Positions 8,841 to 16,972 are shown, counted from the first letter of the stretch. The stretch is DNA of 21,979 nucleotides from CAMQVM01 sp044433365 (GCA_044433365.1 JAWXTR010000046.1:1-21979), one strand, 5' to 3'. Numbers and translations: made by a program. The notes: generated by a model from the sequence alone, not told the origin.

Positions 8841-10538
8841 TTAAATCTCCATAATTTTAGCAACTAAATCTTTGTTAGAAAGTTCTGTTCTATTTTTTGT
8901 TTTTTGATAGTTGTTGTATATAGTTTGAAGTGAACAGTGAAGTATTATAGCTATCTTTTGATTGTCGGTAACTCCAAGACGAATCAAAGCGTAAATACGA
9001 AGCTCTGTATTAAGAATCTCTCCCTCTTTAAGTCGTATCTGTTTATCAGGTAGTAGAAGAGTGTTAAATTTCTCGACAAAATCGGGGTAAATACTTAAAA
9101 AAGTGTCATCAAAAGTTTGATACAACTCTTTTAGCTGTTTGTTAAGCGTAAAAGAGGAATCACAATATTTTCTGACCTCATCATACTTTGCACCTCTTAC
9201 CAAACTTGAAATTTTACCGCATGTTTTCTCCATATTTCCAATATGTGTGGCACACACCTCAAAGCTTTTACCAATATATTTCTCTTTTATAAAATTGCTC
9301 TCAATCAACTTTTCGTTTACTGTTTGAAGCTGCTCGTTTATGGTCTGAATTTTTTGATTGACAATTGATAGCTCATTTCGAGCCTGTTCTAGTTTTTCGT
9401 TTCTATGCTCTATTACTCCTTTAGCATCATTTAAATTTTGGTTTACAACCTCTAGTTTTTTCACCTGCTTTGTAACCTTTACAACCAAGTACAACACAAC
9501 AGATAACAGCAATACCATAAGAGCTAAATAGATAGAAAGCCGCCTAGATTGTGCTCTATTTCTTTCTAAAAGCTGAAAGTAGGTGGTGTCTAGTATTGTG
9601 GCTATCTCGACAGTCCGAACTCTATCACCATAATCTTTTGCTCTATCAAGACAGTAAGAGATATATTTGTAGACCCTCTCTATATTACCTCCATCTTCCA
9701 ATATTATTGTACTTAGCTCTTGAAGTGATGCAATATCATGATTACAAGATTTTATATCGTAGATTGCTGAATATATAAGATATTCGGCATATTTTTCACC
9801 ATTATTATTCTCTTTATAAATTCGAGCAATGGTATATGCCTCAAGGGCTAGTTCTATATCACTCTTATCACCAGATAAGAAGCTATTTTCTATTTTTTTA
9901 AGATAATAGAGAGTTGAATCGCTACTAATATTTTTCCAACCTCTATTTATAAGGAAGTAGTCATCTTTAGGTTGAACAACGAGTGAGACAGAATCCATAT
10001 ACGATGTTTTTTGCTCACCATACATTGGCGTTAACCGTATATTTCCTGTAGTGTACTGTTCAAAATGAGAAAAAAGATACTCCATCTGGATGTAATAGTC
10101 TAAAAGTAAAGTACGACTCTCTATTCGACCTCTTATAGAATCTAAAATATCTTTCGACTCCTTTAAAAGCCCACTTGCCGAATATAAATATGCTTTACGT
10201 AAACTCCATTGTAAAAGTTCGTTCTCACTGCCATATTTTTCACATAATTCGATACTTTCCACAACCAAATCAAAGGCAGCTTCACTATTATATTTAGCAT
10301 ACTCACTATAGAGCATTGTGTTTAGTAGTAATCGTTGTTCTATATCTGTATTTTGTGTGATTTTACTCTGTATTGTCTTAATACGCAACTCTTTTGCTTC
10401 TGTGTATATGGTTACGCTATCGAGAACTTTGTCCAGCATTTTCAGCTTTTTATCTAACGAAAAGGTGTAGAAAGAGGCTGAATAGATTGAGTTTAGTGGT
10501 AAAAACAATAGTAATATAAAATATGTAAAATTTCGCAT
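8841..10538 (-). CDS. SusR/DUF6377-like membrane-anchored PUL regulator
   Basis: A 565-residue protein with a signal peptide or N-terminal anchor (1-20), a helical repeat region that looks TPR-like (about 30-325), and one transmembrane segment (about 335-354). A long coiled coil follows (about 357-415, rich in Asn-Gln-Lys-Leu heptads). The C-terminal domain ends in a helix-turn-helix-like stretch, ELRIYALIRLGVTDNQKIAI to YNNYQKTKNR (about 512-550). This layout matches the Bacteroidetes DUF6377 family and resembles SusR: the periplasmic part would sense an oligosaccharide and the cytoplasmic end would bind DNA. It has its own candidate promoter and is bounded by terminators on both sides, consistent with a regulator made independently of its targets. 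Target promoters and ligand are inferred from position only. There is no kinase or receiver domain, so it is not a hybrid two-component system. Confidence 0.8.
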   Translation of the reverse strand: MRNFTYFILLLFLPLNSIYSASFYTFSLDKKLKMLDKVLDSVTIYTEAKELRIKTIQSKITQNTDIEQRLLLNTMLYSEYAKYNSEAAFDLVVESIELCEKYGSENELLQWSLRKAYLYSASGLLKESKDILDSIRGRIESRTLLLDYYIQMEYLFSHFEQYTTGNIRLTPMYGEQKTSYMDSVSLVVQPKDDYFLINRGWKNISSDSTLYYLKKIENSFLSGDKSDIELALEAYTIARIYKENNNGEKYAEYLIYSAIYDIKSCNHDIASLQELSTIILEDGGNIERVYKYISYCLDRAKDYGDRVRTVEIATILDTTYFQLLERNRAQSRRLSIYLALMVLLLSVVLYLVVKVTKQVKKLEVVNQNLNDAKGVIEHRNEKLEQARNELSIVNQKIQTINEQLQTVNEKLIESNFIKEKYIGKSFEVCATHIGNMEKTCGKISSLVRGAKYDEVRKYCDSSFTLNKQLKELYQTFDDTFLSIYPDFVEKFNTLLLPDKQIRLKEGEILNTELRIYALIRLGVTDNQKIAIILHCSLQTIYNNYQKTKNRTELSNKDLVAKIMEI

Positions 10539-10568
10539 ACGCCTAACAGTTTTTTATAATATTAAATG

Positions 10569-10601
10569 TAAAGATATAAGAAATAAAGCAATTTACAAAA
10601 A
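10569..10601 (-). promoter_or_regulatory. Promoter of the regulator gene
   Basis: On the minus strand, TTTTTG (complement of 10596-10601) and TATCTTTA (complement of 10569-10576) are exactly 19 bp apart. This is the spacing of the Bacteroidetes primary-sigma promoter (TTTG, about 19 bp, TAnnTTTG); only the last base of the -7 box deviates. The start of transcription would fall about 25 bases before the ATG at 10538. Confidence 0.6.
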
Positions 10602-10619
10602 TATCATAAAAAATATTAC

Positions 10620-10658
10620 AAAAAAGACTAATTTACAAATTTAAATGTTGTAAATTAG
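10620..10658 (-). terminator. Intrinsic terminator after the GH42-like gene
   Basis: The perfect 11-bp arms ctaatttacaa (10628-10638) and ttgtaaattag (10648-10658) enclose a 9-base loop. Read on the minus strand the hairpin is followed by gtcttttttg, the usual T-tract. It lies about 24 bp past the stop of the GH42-like gene and ends the enzyme operon. Confidence 0.8.
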
Positions 10659-10681
10659 CCCTTAAAAATTTCAAAATTATA

Positions 10682-13039
10682 CTATTTTTTTATTTCTAAT
10701 AGCATAATATCATGTGGTTTCATACTAAACGAACTATCAATTTTTGCGCCAGTAAATTGGTCTGTGATTGTGGTAATTGAGCCATTTTTAGATGAAATAT
10801 CGATTAGAGCATCACCTGCTCCAATATTTATTATATTTACCATATATTTATCATCAGCTGTCTGGATTACTCTCCAAACACACCCTTTAGCATCTCTATC
10901 ATTTGTCTCTTTCACCACTATCTCAGGAGTCGACCCCTTCGATTTTACAACCTCTAATGATTTTGCAATAAATTGATTTAAAGAGGATAAGTGTATAATT
11001 TCACCCTTAGACTCTTTTAATTTTAGTGTGTGTGGCTCACCATATTCATTCATTTTTAAGCTCACATTATCGAGTAATACTGTTCCACCATTATCAAGAT
11101 AAGTCTGCAAAGCCTTAATCTCACTCTCTTTTACAAAACAGTTATTTCGCACGGCAATTACATCCCAAAGATTGTTATCTTGCTTAGTTATAATACGCTC
11201 CGTTGCAAAACCTACAGGGTTGCCTTCGAAAAATAGAGGTGTGTAAAACTCAATCAACCTCTCCATATAATCCTCAACATTAATCGCCGAAGATTCTGAA
11301 TAAAATAGGCGCATAGGGCGACGAAGTCGTTGAATTTGAGCTATCTCTTCGCTAAAGGCGTTTAAATCCATATAGGTTTGACTCACCTCATTGGTTACTC
11401 GTGGTTGTTGCACAACACTACCAATATATGATGCCGCTTTTACATTATCAGCTAGTGTCTTGCCAGCTTTAAAATTAGAGCTAATCGAACCATCTAAATC
11501 TCTTGCCCAAACCCATGTATAGCTTAAACTTTGACCTTGAATTGTAGATAGCCAATAAGAAGAGCGGGTAAACTCTTTTGAAAGATACAAATCTCTAAAA
11601 TTTGTAGCCGATAAATAGTGTGATTCAGAGTTAATATTAGGCTTGTTTGGAGCAACCGACGACATAAAATCAAAACTTACTCCTATATCCATCCAGTTAT
11701 AACAAAAATCTTTCTCCCATGATTCAGCACTCTTGCTACTAACAAGTCTACCTGTAACTTTACCATCATTACCGACTATATCAGATAGCTCGGTAACTCT
11801 CTCTAGGTCAATACCATGGTCACGAATATCTTGACGGAATAGGCGTGGTACAGCCTTTACGTGTACCTTAGCATCTGGGTCGTTCTTCTTGATTTCATCA
11901 GCCAAGAACTGAAACCATTCAGTGCATCTATCTTGATTAAACATCATTATATCATACCCTTTGGGTGTGCCACGTAGCTCTGCATCAAATGGAACTTCAA
12001 CTGTAATATCATCGAACGATGCAAAATCACTATTCCATAACTCATTTAATCGAGAAATTGTTTTATGTTTATCCACCAACCAACATTTAAATTTTTCGAT
12101 TGTATATTGCGAAAAATCGCCCACTGCCCATGTATCTCTTATGGTTACCCAGTGAGGTTCGTTTGCTAAAATATAACCGTGGTCGCTATATTTTTTTCCA
12201 ACATATTGAGGAACTACTTTTGCAGCCAATTTCACCCACATATCTCGTAAAAATGGATTGTCTATATCATATTTTATAAATCTACGCATTCCATCCTCAA
12301 CTGTGGAGTCTACCTCCTTCATCCACTTAGGAGGCGTACCGTGACCCAAAAATACATTTCCTGAATAGCTCTCTTTTTTCGATTCTAAAGTAGCAATAGC
12401 CTCATCTGTAAGGTCGCCATCGCTATTTTTTAACATATCTAAGCCAAGTCCTACTCTATCTACCATACCACAATATGGATTAAACAGCTCATCTGGCAAG
12501 CGATTAAAATGATTAATAAATACAGATCGATTATTACTTACAAATTGGTCGCCCTCCACCTTTATCGAACTCCAATCAATAGATGCAGTAGCACGACGTA
12601 CAATCTTACCGTCAATTACATCCGTTATCTGTTTTATTGCATCATCAAGCATTTTATTAATCTCAGAGCGTTCAAATTCAGGAAGCTGCTCGGCACGTTG
12701 CTGAGCATTATCCTTATATGGTGCCCAAAGCAAGAATTGATAGTAGTTTTGTTCGATATTTTGTTCATCCCAAGCGGCATATCTCAAAAATTCATTTGCC
12801 ATCCACAAAACTCCCTCTTCACGTTGTGCATCCAATCCTTTTTGCTCTGCTTGAGTAATTAAAGATTTAAGTTTTTCCATTTTTTTGCGAGCAGTAGCCT
12901 CACTTTGGCTTACCACTTCACTGTTGTTGCCAATAGCAATTATATTACTTCTATTTGCATTTTCGGAGGCTAAAACAGCTGTTGATACGCTACTATGCAA
13001 GGCGATAAAACACGCTAATATTACATAATTTAGTTTCAT
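10682..13039 (-). CDS. Secreted GH42-like (clan GH-A) glycoside hydrolase
   Basis: A 785-residue exported protein with a signal peptide (about 1-24, cut near VLASE). Residues of about 45-145 form a charged helical extension. The barrel that follows resembles GH42 beta-galactosidases: GYILANEPHW places the likely acid/base at E294, FKCWLVDKHKTISRLNELWN (317-336) is the GH42-type helix after strand 4, and NINSESHYLS places the likely nucleophile at E472. A Rossmann-like segment with LDNGGTVLLDN resembles the GH42 trimerisation domain, followed by a beta-rich C-terminus. The best inference is an exo-acting beta-galactosidase or a related beta-glycosidase. The sequence is divergent, and families related to GH42 (for example GH50 or GH167) cannot be excluded. 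The gene is 98 bp after the preceding gene in the operon, with no terminator between. Confidence 0.7.
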   Translation of the reverse strand: MKLNYVILACFIALHSSVSTAVLASENANRSNIIAIGNNSEVVSQSEATARKKMEKLKSLITQAEQKGLDAQREEGVLWMANEFLRYAAWDEQNIEQNYYQFLLWAPYKDNAQQRAEQLPEFERSEINKMLDDAIKQITDVIDGKIVRRATASIDWSSIKVEGDQFVSNNRSVFINHFNRLPDELFNPYCGMVDRVGLGLDMLKNSDGDLTDEAIATLESKKESYSGNVFLGHGTPPKWMKEVDSTVEDGMRRFIKYDIDNPFLRDMWVKLAAKVVPQYVGKKYSDHGYILANEPHWVTIRDTWAVGDFSQYTIEKFKCWLVDKHKTISRLNELWNSDFASFDDITVEVPFDAELRGTPKGYDIMMFNQDRCTEWFQFLADEIKKNDPDAKVHVKAVPRLFRQDIRDHGIDLERVTELSDIVGNDGKVTGRLVSSKSAESWEKDFCYNWMDIGVSFDFMSSVAPNKPNINSESHYLSATNFRDLYLSKEFTRSSYWLSTIQGQSLSYTWVWARDLDGSISSNFKAGKTLADNVKAASYIGSVVQQPRVTNEVSQTYMDLNAFSEEIAQIQRLRRPMRLFYSESSAINVEDYMERLIEFYTPLFFEGNPVGFATERIITKQDNNLWDVIAVRNNCFVKESEIKALQTYLDNGGTVLLDNVSLKMNEYGEPHTLKLKESKGEIIHLSSLNQFIAKSLEVVKSKGSTPEIVVKETNDRDAKGCVWRVIQTADDKYMVNIINIGAGDALIDISSKNGSITTITDQFTGAKIDSSFSMKPHDIMLLEIKK

Positions 13040-13137
13040 AATATTTTAATATTTAAAATTTAAATAATGTGGAGTTCTAAGTTCTTGATTATAGGAGATT
13101 TTAAGAGATTTTAAAAGTTCACTAAAAGTAATTGGGT

Positions 13138-14460
13138 CTAATCTAACAGCCAAAGAGCCATATAACCATAAGCTAAATGTTGTCCAATCCACTCCTCTCG
13201 ACTAAAAAATTTATCCTCTTTTTGTGATTGGTAGTATTGCCCTGTAGTGTCACGACTTATCATTCGCATCATCTCTTTTGAACGCTCTAAAGCCCAATCT
13301 TTAGGCTTTACTTCTCCTTTTTTACCCCATTTATATATATCAGCAAAAATATCCATCAACCAGTAGTTGGCTTGACGCTCACCACCCCAATCGTTACCTT
13401 CTGGGAAATATATTTGCGATGAAGCTTTACCTTTTTCTGTAGGTTGATACATGGTTTTTCCACCATACTCTTCTACTGTTAATGCTCGATAAACTAAATC
13501 ACAATTGTAAGTCGAGGACTCTAATGGCTCAACTTCAGCTAACTTATGGTAAATTAAGTTTGTGAAGTTAAGCATAATTGCTGTCATATAGTCGGGATGT
13601 AAAATATCATGGTTTACTACCGTTCCATTGCTGTAGGCATTACTTCCTTTCAAAATTTGATTCAATGCCACTCCATCTACCATTTTATCACTAACCAAAT
13701 CTTCTGGGGTGCAATATGCAGAGGCTTGATATTCAATATTTCGCTCTCTCCACTTATCCACATTTATGTGGTTAGGAAGCATCAATATAGCCATAGTTAT
13801 AACACCTGAGTTCCAAGCATTTTCCTCAGCTCTTGTATTACCTTTTGAAATTACATTACCATCTTTATCCATATAGTAAGGAGCAGGAATAGTTATAAAT
13901 CTGTCTGCTTCAAATTCAACCATTTTGGCAACCATATCTCTATCTGTAGCCGATAATCTATCCCATACTAACCACGCACCCTGCGCAATTTGAGCAGCCC
14001 AAAGTGCACTTTGCCAATGTTTACCCCACGCCTCATTCTGTTTTGGATTATTAGCCTTATGACGATAAGATACCGAACTAATCAACCTCTCTAAAATTTG
14101 AAAAGCCTTGTCACTTGATACATTAGTCACCGAACTATCATAAATATTAAGTTTCAAAGTGAGTGCAAGAGCAAAAATATGGTGTGAAGTAGGTCTAATA
14201 TCTTTCTCTAACTTACCTTTAAAATCAAGATAGTCAGAATTATCTAAATTAAACTGCTTTAACTCATTATACCACTTATTAAGGGTATATTTGTTGTTTA
14301 ATCTAAGCATATAGAGAGTTTCTTGAGCTAATTTGCTCTTTGGTAGTTTAGTTTTAAACAGTTCGGGATTAATCTCCACTACTTTTTCGCCTAAAGTTTG
14401 TGCTGAGAGGGAAAAAAAGCAAGTCCAAAAAAATAAAAAAGTTAGAAGTTTGGTTTTCAT
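13138..14460 (-). CDS. Secreted uncharacterised alpha/alpha-toroid-like protein
   Basis: A 440-residue protein with a classical signal peptide (1-21, ending FSLSAQ). The mature part is almost wholly helical, with repeated Trp-rich helices (SALWAAQIAQGAWLVWDRLS), as in alpha/alpha-toroid polysaccharide lyases and glycosidases. Conserved-looking polar stretches that could form an active site are RAEENAWNSG (about residue 210), NGTVVNHDILHPDY (about 280) and FPEGNDWGGERQANY (about 350). I cannot assign a CAZy family. The gene lies 42 bp after GH16 and before the GH42-like gene, in the same orientation, so it probably acts on the same glycan or its side groups. A lyase, an unsaturated glycuronidase or a non-catalytic helper are all possible. 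Confidence 0.6.
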   Translation of the reverse strand: MKTKLLTFLFFWTCFFSLSAQTLGEKVVEINPELFKTKLPKSKLAQETLYMLRLNNKYTLNKWYNELKQFNLDNSDYLDFKGKLEKDIRPTSHHIFALALTLKLNIYDSSVTNVSSDKAFQILERLISSVSYRHKANNPKQNEAWGKHWQSALWAAQIAQGAWLVWDRLSATDRDMVAKMVEFEADRFITIPAPYYMDKDGNVISKGNTRAEENAWNSGVITMAILMLPNHINVDKWRERNIEYQASAYCTPEDLVSDKMVDGVALNQILKGSNAYSNGTVVNHDILHPDYMTAIMLNFTNLIYHKLAEVEPLESSTYNCDLVYRALTVEEYGGKTMYQPTEKGKASSQIYFPEGNDWGGERQANYWLMDIFADIYKWGKKGEVKPKDWALERSKEMMRMISRDTTGQYYQSQKEDKFFSREEWIGQHLAYGYMALWLLD

Positions 14461-14502
14461 AAGATATGTAATATTAAAATGTAATTTATTGGGCGTAATA
14501 AT

Positions 14503-15516
14503 TTACTCCGCAAATTCTAACCCCTCACGCCAAGCCCAATGCTCATTTTCAATAGATTTTAAAGGGTAGTATCTAAAAAAGTCGTAGTCAAATTGTGCAT
14601 CTGCTAAAGAGTGTGTACAAGTTCCATCTTGGATTGAAGGATATAAAAATCTTGATACTACACCACCAACTATCCAATACATTGGTTTACAAACTGAGCG
14701 AGCAATCGAGGATGGTGTAAAACTCTTCTCTGGACACTCCAAATTATCGTCAATTATCTTAACCTCTCTATCGCTTATATCAACCCATTTTCCATCAATC
14801 CATTCCCATAATTTCATATGCGTGTCGGCATATTCAAGACCTAATGTTGTCCATTGCTCATGATCTCTGTCTTCACACTCCTTTATCATGGCCTTCTCCA
14901 TGTCTTCACCAGAGCGAACCGCTCTACGCATTTCACCCTTGCTGTCTGTAAAACGTGCAGGTGCATCACAGCTCCAAGAATTTAAACCTGTTTCCCACTC
15001 CATTAGGTCAATTTCGAGCCAATTTAGATTATCTCCTGATATTTTAGCTTCTCTATCAAAAGTTTGGTGAGTAAACACAGACGACCAAACCGAAGGATGC
15101 CAAATAGTCATATTTTTCTTAACATCTTCTGTATTAAGACCCTTAAATCTAAATCGTACGGTATAAAAGCCAAAGTGACCTGAGGTTTCGCCTACAAGCC
15201 CTGCTGTTCGAGGCTTACCATCAATAGTTGTTGCTTTCATCGAAACATATTCGACATGCTCCCCATTACACTCTTCAGATTCCATAACTACCAACGAACC
15301 ATCAGTAACATAGTCTTCAATTCCAACTCCACCATCCATGCGTCGATTCCACTTTGCCCAATTTACCTCTTTTCCGTTGAATTCGTCAGATAATCTTTTG
15401 TCTGCTGAATTTGCATAAATTTTGGATGATTTGGTTGGTAGTTGAGAAGGAAGTTGAGCAATAGCAACTCCACTAAAACAAACACAAAAAAAAGCTGATA
15501 GTAATAATTTCCCCAT
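14503..15516 (-). CDS. Secreted glycoside hydrolase family 16 endo-glycanase
   Basis: A 337-residue GH16 enzyme with a signal peptide (1-20, AIA before Q21), the first gene of the PUL enzyme operon. The GH16 beta-jelly-roll is marked by LSDEFNGKEVNWAKWNRR near the N-terminus. The active-site strand is WLEIDLMEWE: E168 nucleophile, D170 assisting, E173 acid/base. The ExDxxE (beta-bulge) form is typical of laminarinases, agarases, porphyranases and kappa-carrageenases, not of lichenase- or xyloglucan-type GH16. The region around it (MTIWHPSVWSSVF before, MYWIVGGVVSRF near the end) is divergent, so the subfamily and substrate cannot be read. Its role would be to cut the polymer outside or in the periplasm before import. 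Confidence 0.88.
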   Translation of the reverse strand: MGKLLLSAFFCVCFSGVAIAQLPSQLPTKSSKIYANSADKRLSDEFNGKEVNWAKWNRRMDGGVGIEDYVTDGSLVVMESEECNGEHVEYVSMKATTIDGKPRTAGLVGETSGHFGFYTVRFRFKGLNTEDVKKNMTIWHPSVWSSVFTHQTFDREAKISGDNLNWLEIDLMEWETGLNSWSCDAPARFTDSKGEMRRAVRSGEDMEKAMIKECEDRDHEQWTTLGLEYADTHMKLWEWIDGKWVDISDREVKIIDDNLECPEKSFTPSSIARSVCKPMYWIVGGVVSRFLYPSIQDGTCTHSLADAQFDYDFFRYYPLKSIENEHWAWREGLEFAE

Positions 15517-15558
15517 TTTGATTTATAATTTTTAAATAAATAATCGTTTTTACATTAA

Positions 15559-15590
15559 CAAAGGTAATAAAAAAATATTATTTATTACAA
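15559..15590 (-). promoter_or_regulatory. Promoter of the GH16-led operon
   Basis: On the minus strand TACCTTTG (complement of 15559-15566) is a perfect Bacteroidetes -7 box. TTG (complement of 15588-15590) lies 21 bp upstream, slightly longer than the usual 19-20. Transcription would start about 36 bases before the GH16 ATG. The opposite side of this gap must carry the bioG promoter; TATCTTTA at 15668-15675 is a weak -7 candidate for it, with no clear -33 element. Confidence 0.6.
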
Positions 15591-15693
15591 TTTATAAATT
15601 ATTTCACAAAGAACTATAAAAGTGCTAAAAAATTGGCAGTACAATCTATTTTTTCAAAATAGATTTATATCTTTACAAAAAAATTAAAAAACA

Positions 15694-16347
15694 ATGGTTA
15701 TAGAATGGGTTAAAAGAGAGGAAAATAACACAAAACTAGTTATATTTTTCTCAGGTTGGTCGTGTGAAATTGCACAATTTAAAGATATTTTATGTTTCGA
15801 TGGAAGCGATACTCTATTTATATCAGATTATCGTGAAATCACTGATTTTAGATATAGTGAATATTCTAAATATAGCGATGTGAAAGTTGTAGCTTGGTCA
15901 TTTGGAGTATTTATTGCCTCCTTAATAAAAATGCCACCAAATTGGTTAAAGATAGCCATTAATGGCACACTTTTACCTGTAAATAACCTGTATGGAATAC
16001 CCGAAAAGGGATTTGAACTCACCTTAAAATCGATTATTAAGGGAGGAATTACAAAATTTAACACTCGAATATCACGAGGTGTGGAGCACTATTTTAAATC
16101 TACAACTAAAGATAATAAATCTCTGTTTGATGAATTAGAAAATCTATATATTGAGTCTAAAAGAAAAGAAAGTATAAATAAAAAATGGGATGTAGCTGTA
16201 ATTTGCACAACAGATTTAATTTTCCCTGCTGAAAACCAACGAAATTTTTGGCAAGAAAATGGTGTAAAAAAAATTATAGAATTTAACCTTCCACACTACC
16301 CTTTCATACCTGAATTTCTGACAGAACTTAAAATATTCTTGAAGTGA
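15694..16347 (+). CDS. bioG: Pimeloyl-ACP methyl ester esterase, BioG (DUF452) type
   Basis: A 217-residue alpha/beta hydrolase of the BioG/DUF452 family. It removes the methyl ester from pimeloyl-ACP after BioC-dependent chain elongation, giving the pimeloyl precursor of biotin. The family hallmarks are IFFSGWSCE near the N-terminus (oxyanion region), VVAWSFGV with nucleophile S69, AINGTLLPVNNLYGIP (89-103, very typical), D174 in CTTDLIFP, and H201 in LPHYPF, completing the Ser-Asp-His triad. Length is normal and there is no signal peptide, so it is cytoplasmic. It is divergent from the PUL and separated from other bio genes; no bioC, bioF, bioA, bioD or bioB lies in the window. It may still be part of a scattered biotin pathway. 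Confidence 0.85.
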   Translation: MVIEWVKREENNTKLVIFFSGWSCEIAQFKDILCFDGSDTLFISDYREITDFRYSEYSKYSDVKVVAWSFGVFIASLIKMPPNWLKIAINGTLLPVNNLYGIPEKGFELTLKSIIKGGITKFNTRISRGVEHYFKSTTKDNKSLFDELENLYIESKRKESINKKWDVAVICTTDLIFPAENQRNFWQENGVKKIIEFNLPHYPFIPEFLTELKIFLK

Positions 16348-16464
16348 TTTATACATTTACTTATAGTCATTCTTGAAACAATTATCATACTTATTTACAA
16401 ATAGTTCGGTGCTTAAAACCACTAAATCTCAAAAAAAGTTGTATAATTTCGGCTCGTTTTAAAA
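16348..16464. other. Intergenic stretch after bioG, no gene seen
   Basis: AT-rich spacer without an open frame of note, tRNA or clear terminator. It leads into the palindromic element that begins at 16465. Confidence 0.5.
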
Positions 16465-16858
16465 CTGTTTTCGCACGCAGCAGTAGAGACGTTAGACCTA
16501 ACGTCTCTACGGAGTTAGGTAAAAGCATTTTACATCTGTTAAAAACACTTTTAAGGATCATCACGATATAATTATAACCTATTTTTTAGCTAGATTCTCG
16601 AACGCAAGAGCCGAAGCACTAAACTCCAAAATCGAAGATTATAGGGTCAATATCAAAATCTGTTGTTATGAATTAATATTGGTGGCTCGGCTGTAGAGAC
16701 ATAGCCCTGCTACGTCTGGGTTTGGATTTGGCTTGGCAAATTCAATTTTGTTTGCTTTGCAAAATTGATTTATTGTTGCTTGGTAAGCTCATTTTGCTTT
16801 GCAAAATTCGATTTTAGACGTAGCCCTGCTACGTCTCTACTGCTGAGGGCGGAAACAG
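16465..16858. mobile_element. 394-bp palindromic element with imperfect terminal inverted repeats
   Basis: The outer 28 bases on the left (16465-16492) and the reverse complement of the right end (to 16858) agree at about 25 positions, including an uninterrupted 15-base run, cagcagtagagacgt. Inside the left end, 16483-16510 is a perfect 13-bp inverted repeat with a 2-base spacer (gtagagacgttag / ctaacgtctctac). Inside the right end is gacgtag-ccctg-ctacgtc (16817-16835). A third related core, gtagagacatagccctgctac, lies at 16693-16713. Between them are two copies of ttgctttgcaaaatt. No protein is encoded. It looks like a composite REP/MITE-type element; no target-site duplication was recognised. 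Confidence 0.7.
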
Positions 16859-16870
16859 ATTTTGGGAATG

Positions 16871-16972
16871 GTAAGCATTGCAAATAAGCCGTATAGGAAA
16901 TAAAAAAAACGTTCAAAATTACTTTATTAGCTGTTTTGAACGGTTTTTATGTGGCTTATTTGCAATGCTTAC
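16871..16972. mobile_element. 102-bp IS66-derived MITE with perfect 20-bp terminal inverted repeats
   Basis: The left end gtaagcattgcaaataagcc (16871-16890) is the exact reverse complement of 16953-16972. The GTAA start is the known mark of IS66-family ends. The first 88 bases (16871-16958) match 21513-21600 with three differences; there they form the end of an IS66-type element downstream of its tnpC gene. After the shared GGCTTA the two copies diverge: this one jumps straight into the opposite terminal repeat, the other continues into tnpC. It is therefore probably an internal-deletion derivative. An inner hairpin (16904-16919 with 16933-16948) resembles a terminator. The flanking 8 bp (tgggaatg and tttcactt) are not a duplication. 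Confidence 0.75.

Noticed and set aside
15646..15662. Palindrome ctattttttcaaaatag upstream of bioG as a biotin-repressor operator
   Set aside because: It does not resemble the BirA operator pattern (TTGTAAAC-type half-sites) and a short A/T palindrome is expected by chance in this AT-rich gap.
16693..16835. tRNA or structured RNA from the GC-richer palindromes
   Set aside because: No cloverleaf or T-loop sequence fits; the pairing is explained by simple inverted repeats within the 394-bp element.
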